Shown here: in pieces, positions 23,444 to 23,673 of the stretch | Layout: each line of letters opens with the position of its first letter | Numbering within the stretch: position 1 is the stretch's first letter | DNA from: Candidatus Segatella violae | GTDB lineage: Bacteria > Bacteroidota > Bacteroidia > Bacteroidales > Bacteroidaceae | Assembly: GCA_002440225.1 (NCBI GenBank) | Contig: DJSH01000048.1 | Span: 1,219 to 24,891, forward strand | Length of the DNA: 23,673 nt | Direction: 5' to 3' | Translations under genes and position numbers: made by a program | Notes under the pieces: generated by a model | Databases searched by the model: none | Told to the model about the DNA's origin: nothing | Seen by the model: the letters and a program-made list of their open reading frames with translations, nothing else

Positions 23444-23535
23444 TAGGCAATGCCTATGGGTATATCTATAGACAATACCTGTTTTCTGGGTGCAAAGTTA
23501 CGGGTACGATGTTACAGGTGATTTAAACAGGTATT
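23444..23535 (-). promoter_or_regulatory. PiT promoter region with inverted repeats
   Basis: On the minus strand a -7 element TAACTTTG (23500-23493) lies about 90 bp before the start codon; the -33 is not clear. It is bracketed by a perfect 11-bp inverted repeat, AATACCTGTTT (23474-23484) and AAACAGGTATT (23525-23535). ACAGGT also occurs at 23514-23519, 13 bp from the copy at 23527. A palindrome TAGGCA-A-TGCCTA lies at 23444-23456 in the leader. These are candidate regulator sites. Beyond them, 23536-23673 contains no gene I can support. Confidence 0.5.
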
Positions 23536-23673
23536 ACAATGCTGTTAAGATATGGTGGGCGGTAACTTTTTCTAGTTTAAAGGGTTTTCAAAGTTGTGAA
23601 AAAATCGGTGTATACAAAATAATGTTTTGGAAATTGTCGTTCTTTTCCGAAAAAAATACGCTAAATTCTGCTG

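Overview
The window looks like a chromosomal segment of a Prevotella-type Bacteroidales (Prevotella/Segatella). The basis is the Bacteroidetes -33/-7 promoter pattern (TTTG, about 20 bp, TAnnTTTG) found repeatedly, the near absence of Shine-Dalgarno sites, the block lysS-gpsA-pgi, the LytS/LytTR pair, a PiT-PhoU fusion and an AAA-ATPase-like/PD-(D/E)XK gene typical of this group. No tRNA, rRNA, CRISPR array or complete insertion sequence was seen.

Layout. 1-2286: LytS-type histidine kinase and LytTR response regulator. 2287-2588: a promoter, structured leader or small RNA and strong terminator, then a MATE exporter. 3927-4257: two short repeat arrays in front of a DAACS-family symporter. 5479-5987: a head-to-head palindromic intergenic repeat and a tandem repeat before a small secreted DUF4252-like protein. 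6483-7501: an 18-bp tandem repeat, a Fur-family regulator, and a collapsed SLC13 transporter pseudogene. 7726-9312: AAA-ATPase-like/PD-(D/E)XK protein. 14450-9362 (minus): lysS, gpsA, pgi and a HAD phosphatase, ending in a bidirectional terminator. 14677-18933 (plus): menaquinone genes (hotdog thioesterase, menF, menD, menB), closed by a strong terminator. 20239-19020 (minus): queuosine-precursor transporter and queF, preceded by what reads as a preQ1-I riboswitch. 20938-20528 (minus): Hsp20 with an unusually good Shine-Dalgarno. 23404-21158 (minus): PiT phosphate transporter with a PhoU-like tail.

The genes are mostly housekeeping: menaquinone synthesis, queuosine salvage and last reduction step, lysyl-tRNA charging, sugar phosphate and glycerol phosphate metabolism, phosphate uptake. 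The unusual content is intergenic: the preQ1-like pseudoknot, an orphan promoter-leader-terminator unit, four 15-bp palindromes spaced exactly 21 bp, and several tandem arrays within 2.7 kb. Among proteins, the DAACS symporter has changed residues at family-defining positions and the SLC13 gene appears to have been collapsed by internal deletions.
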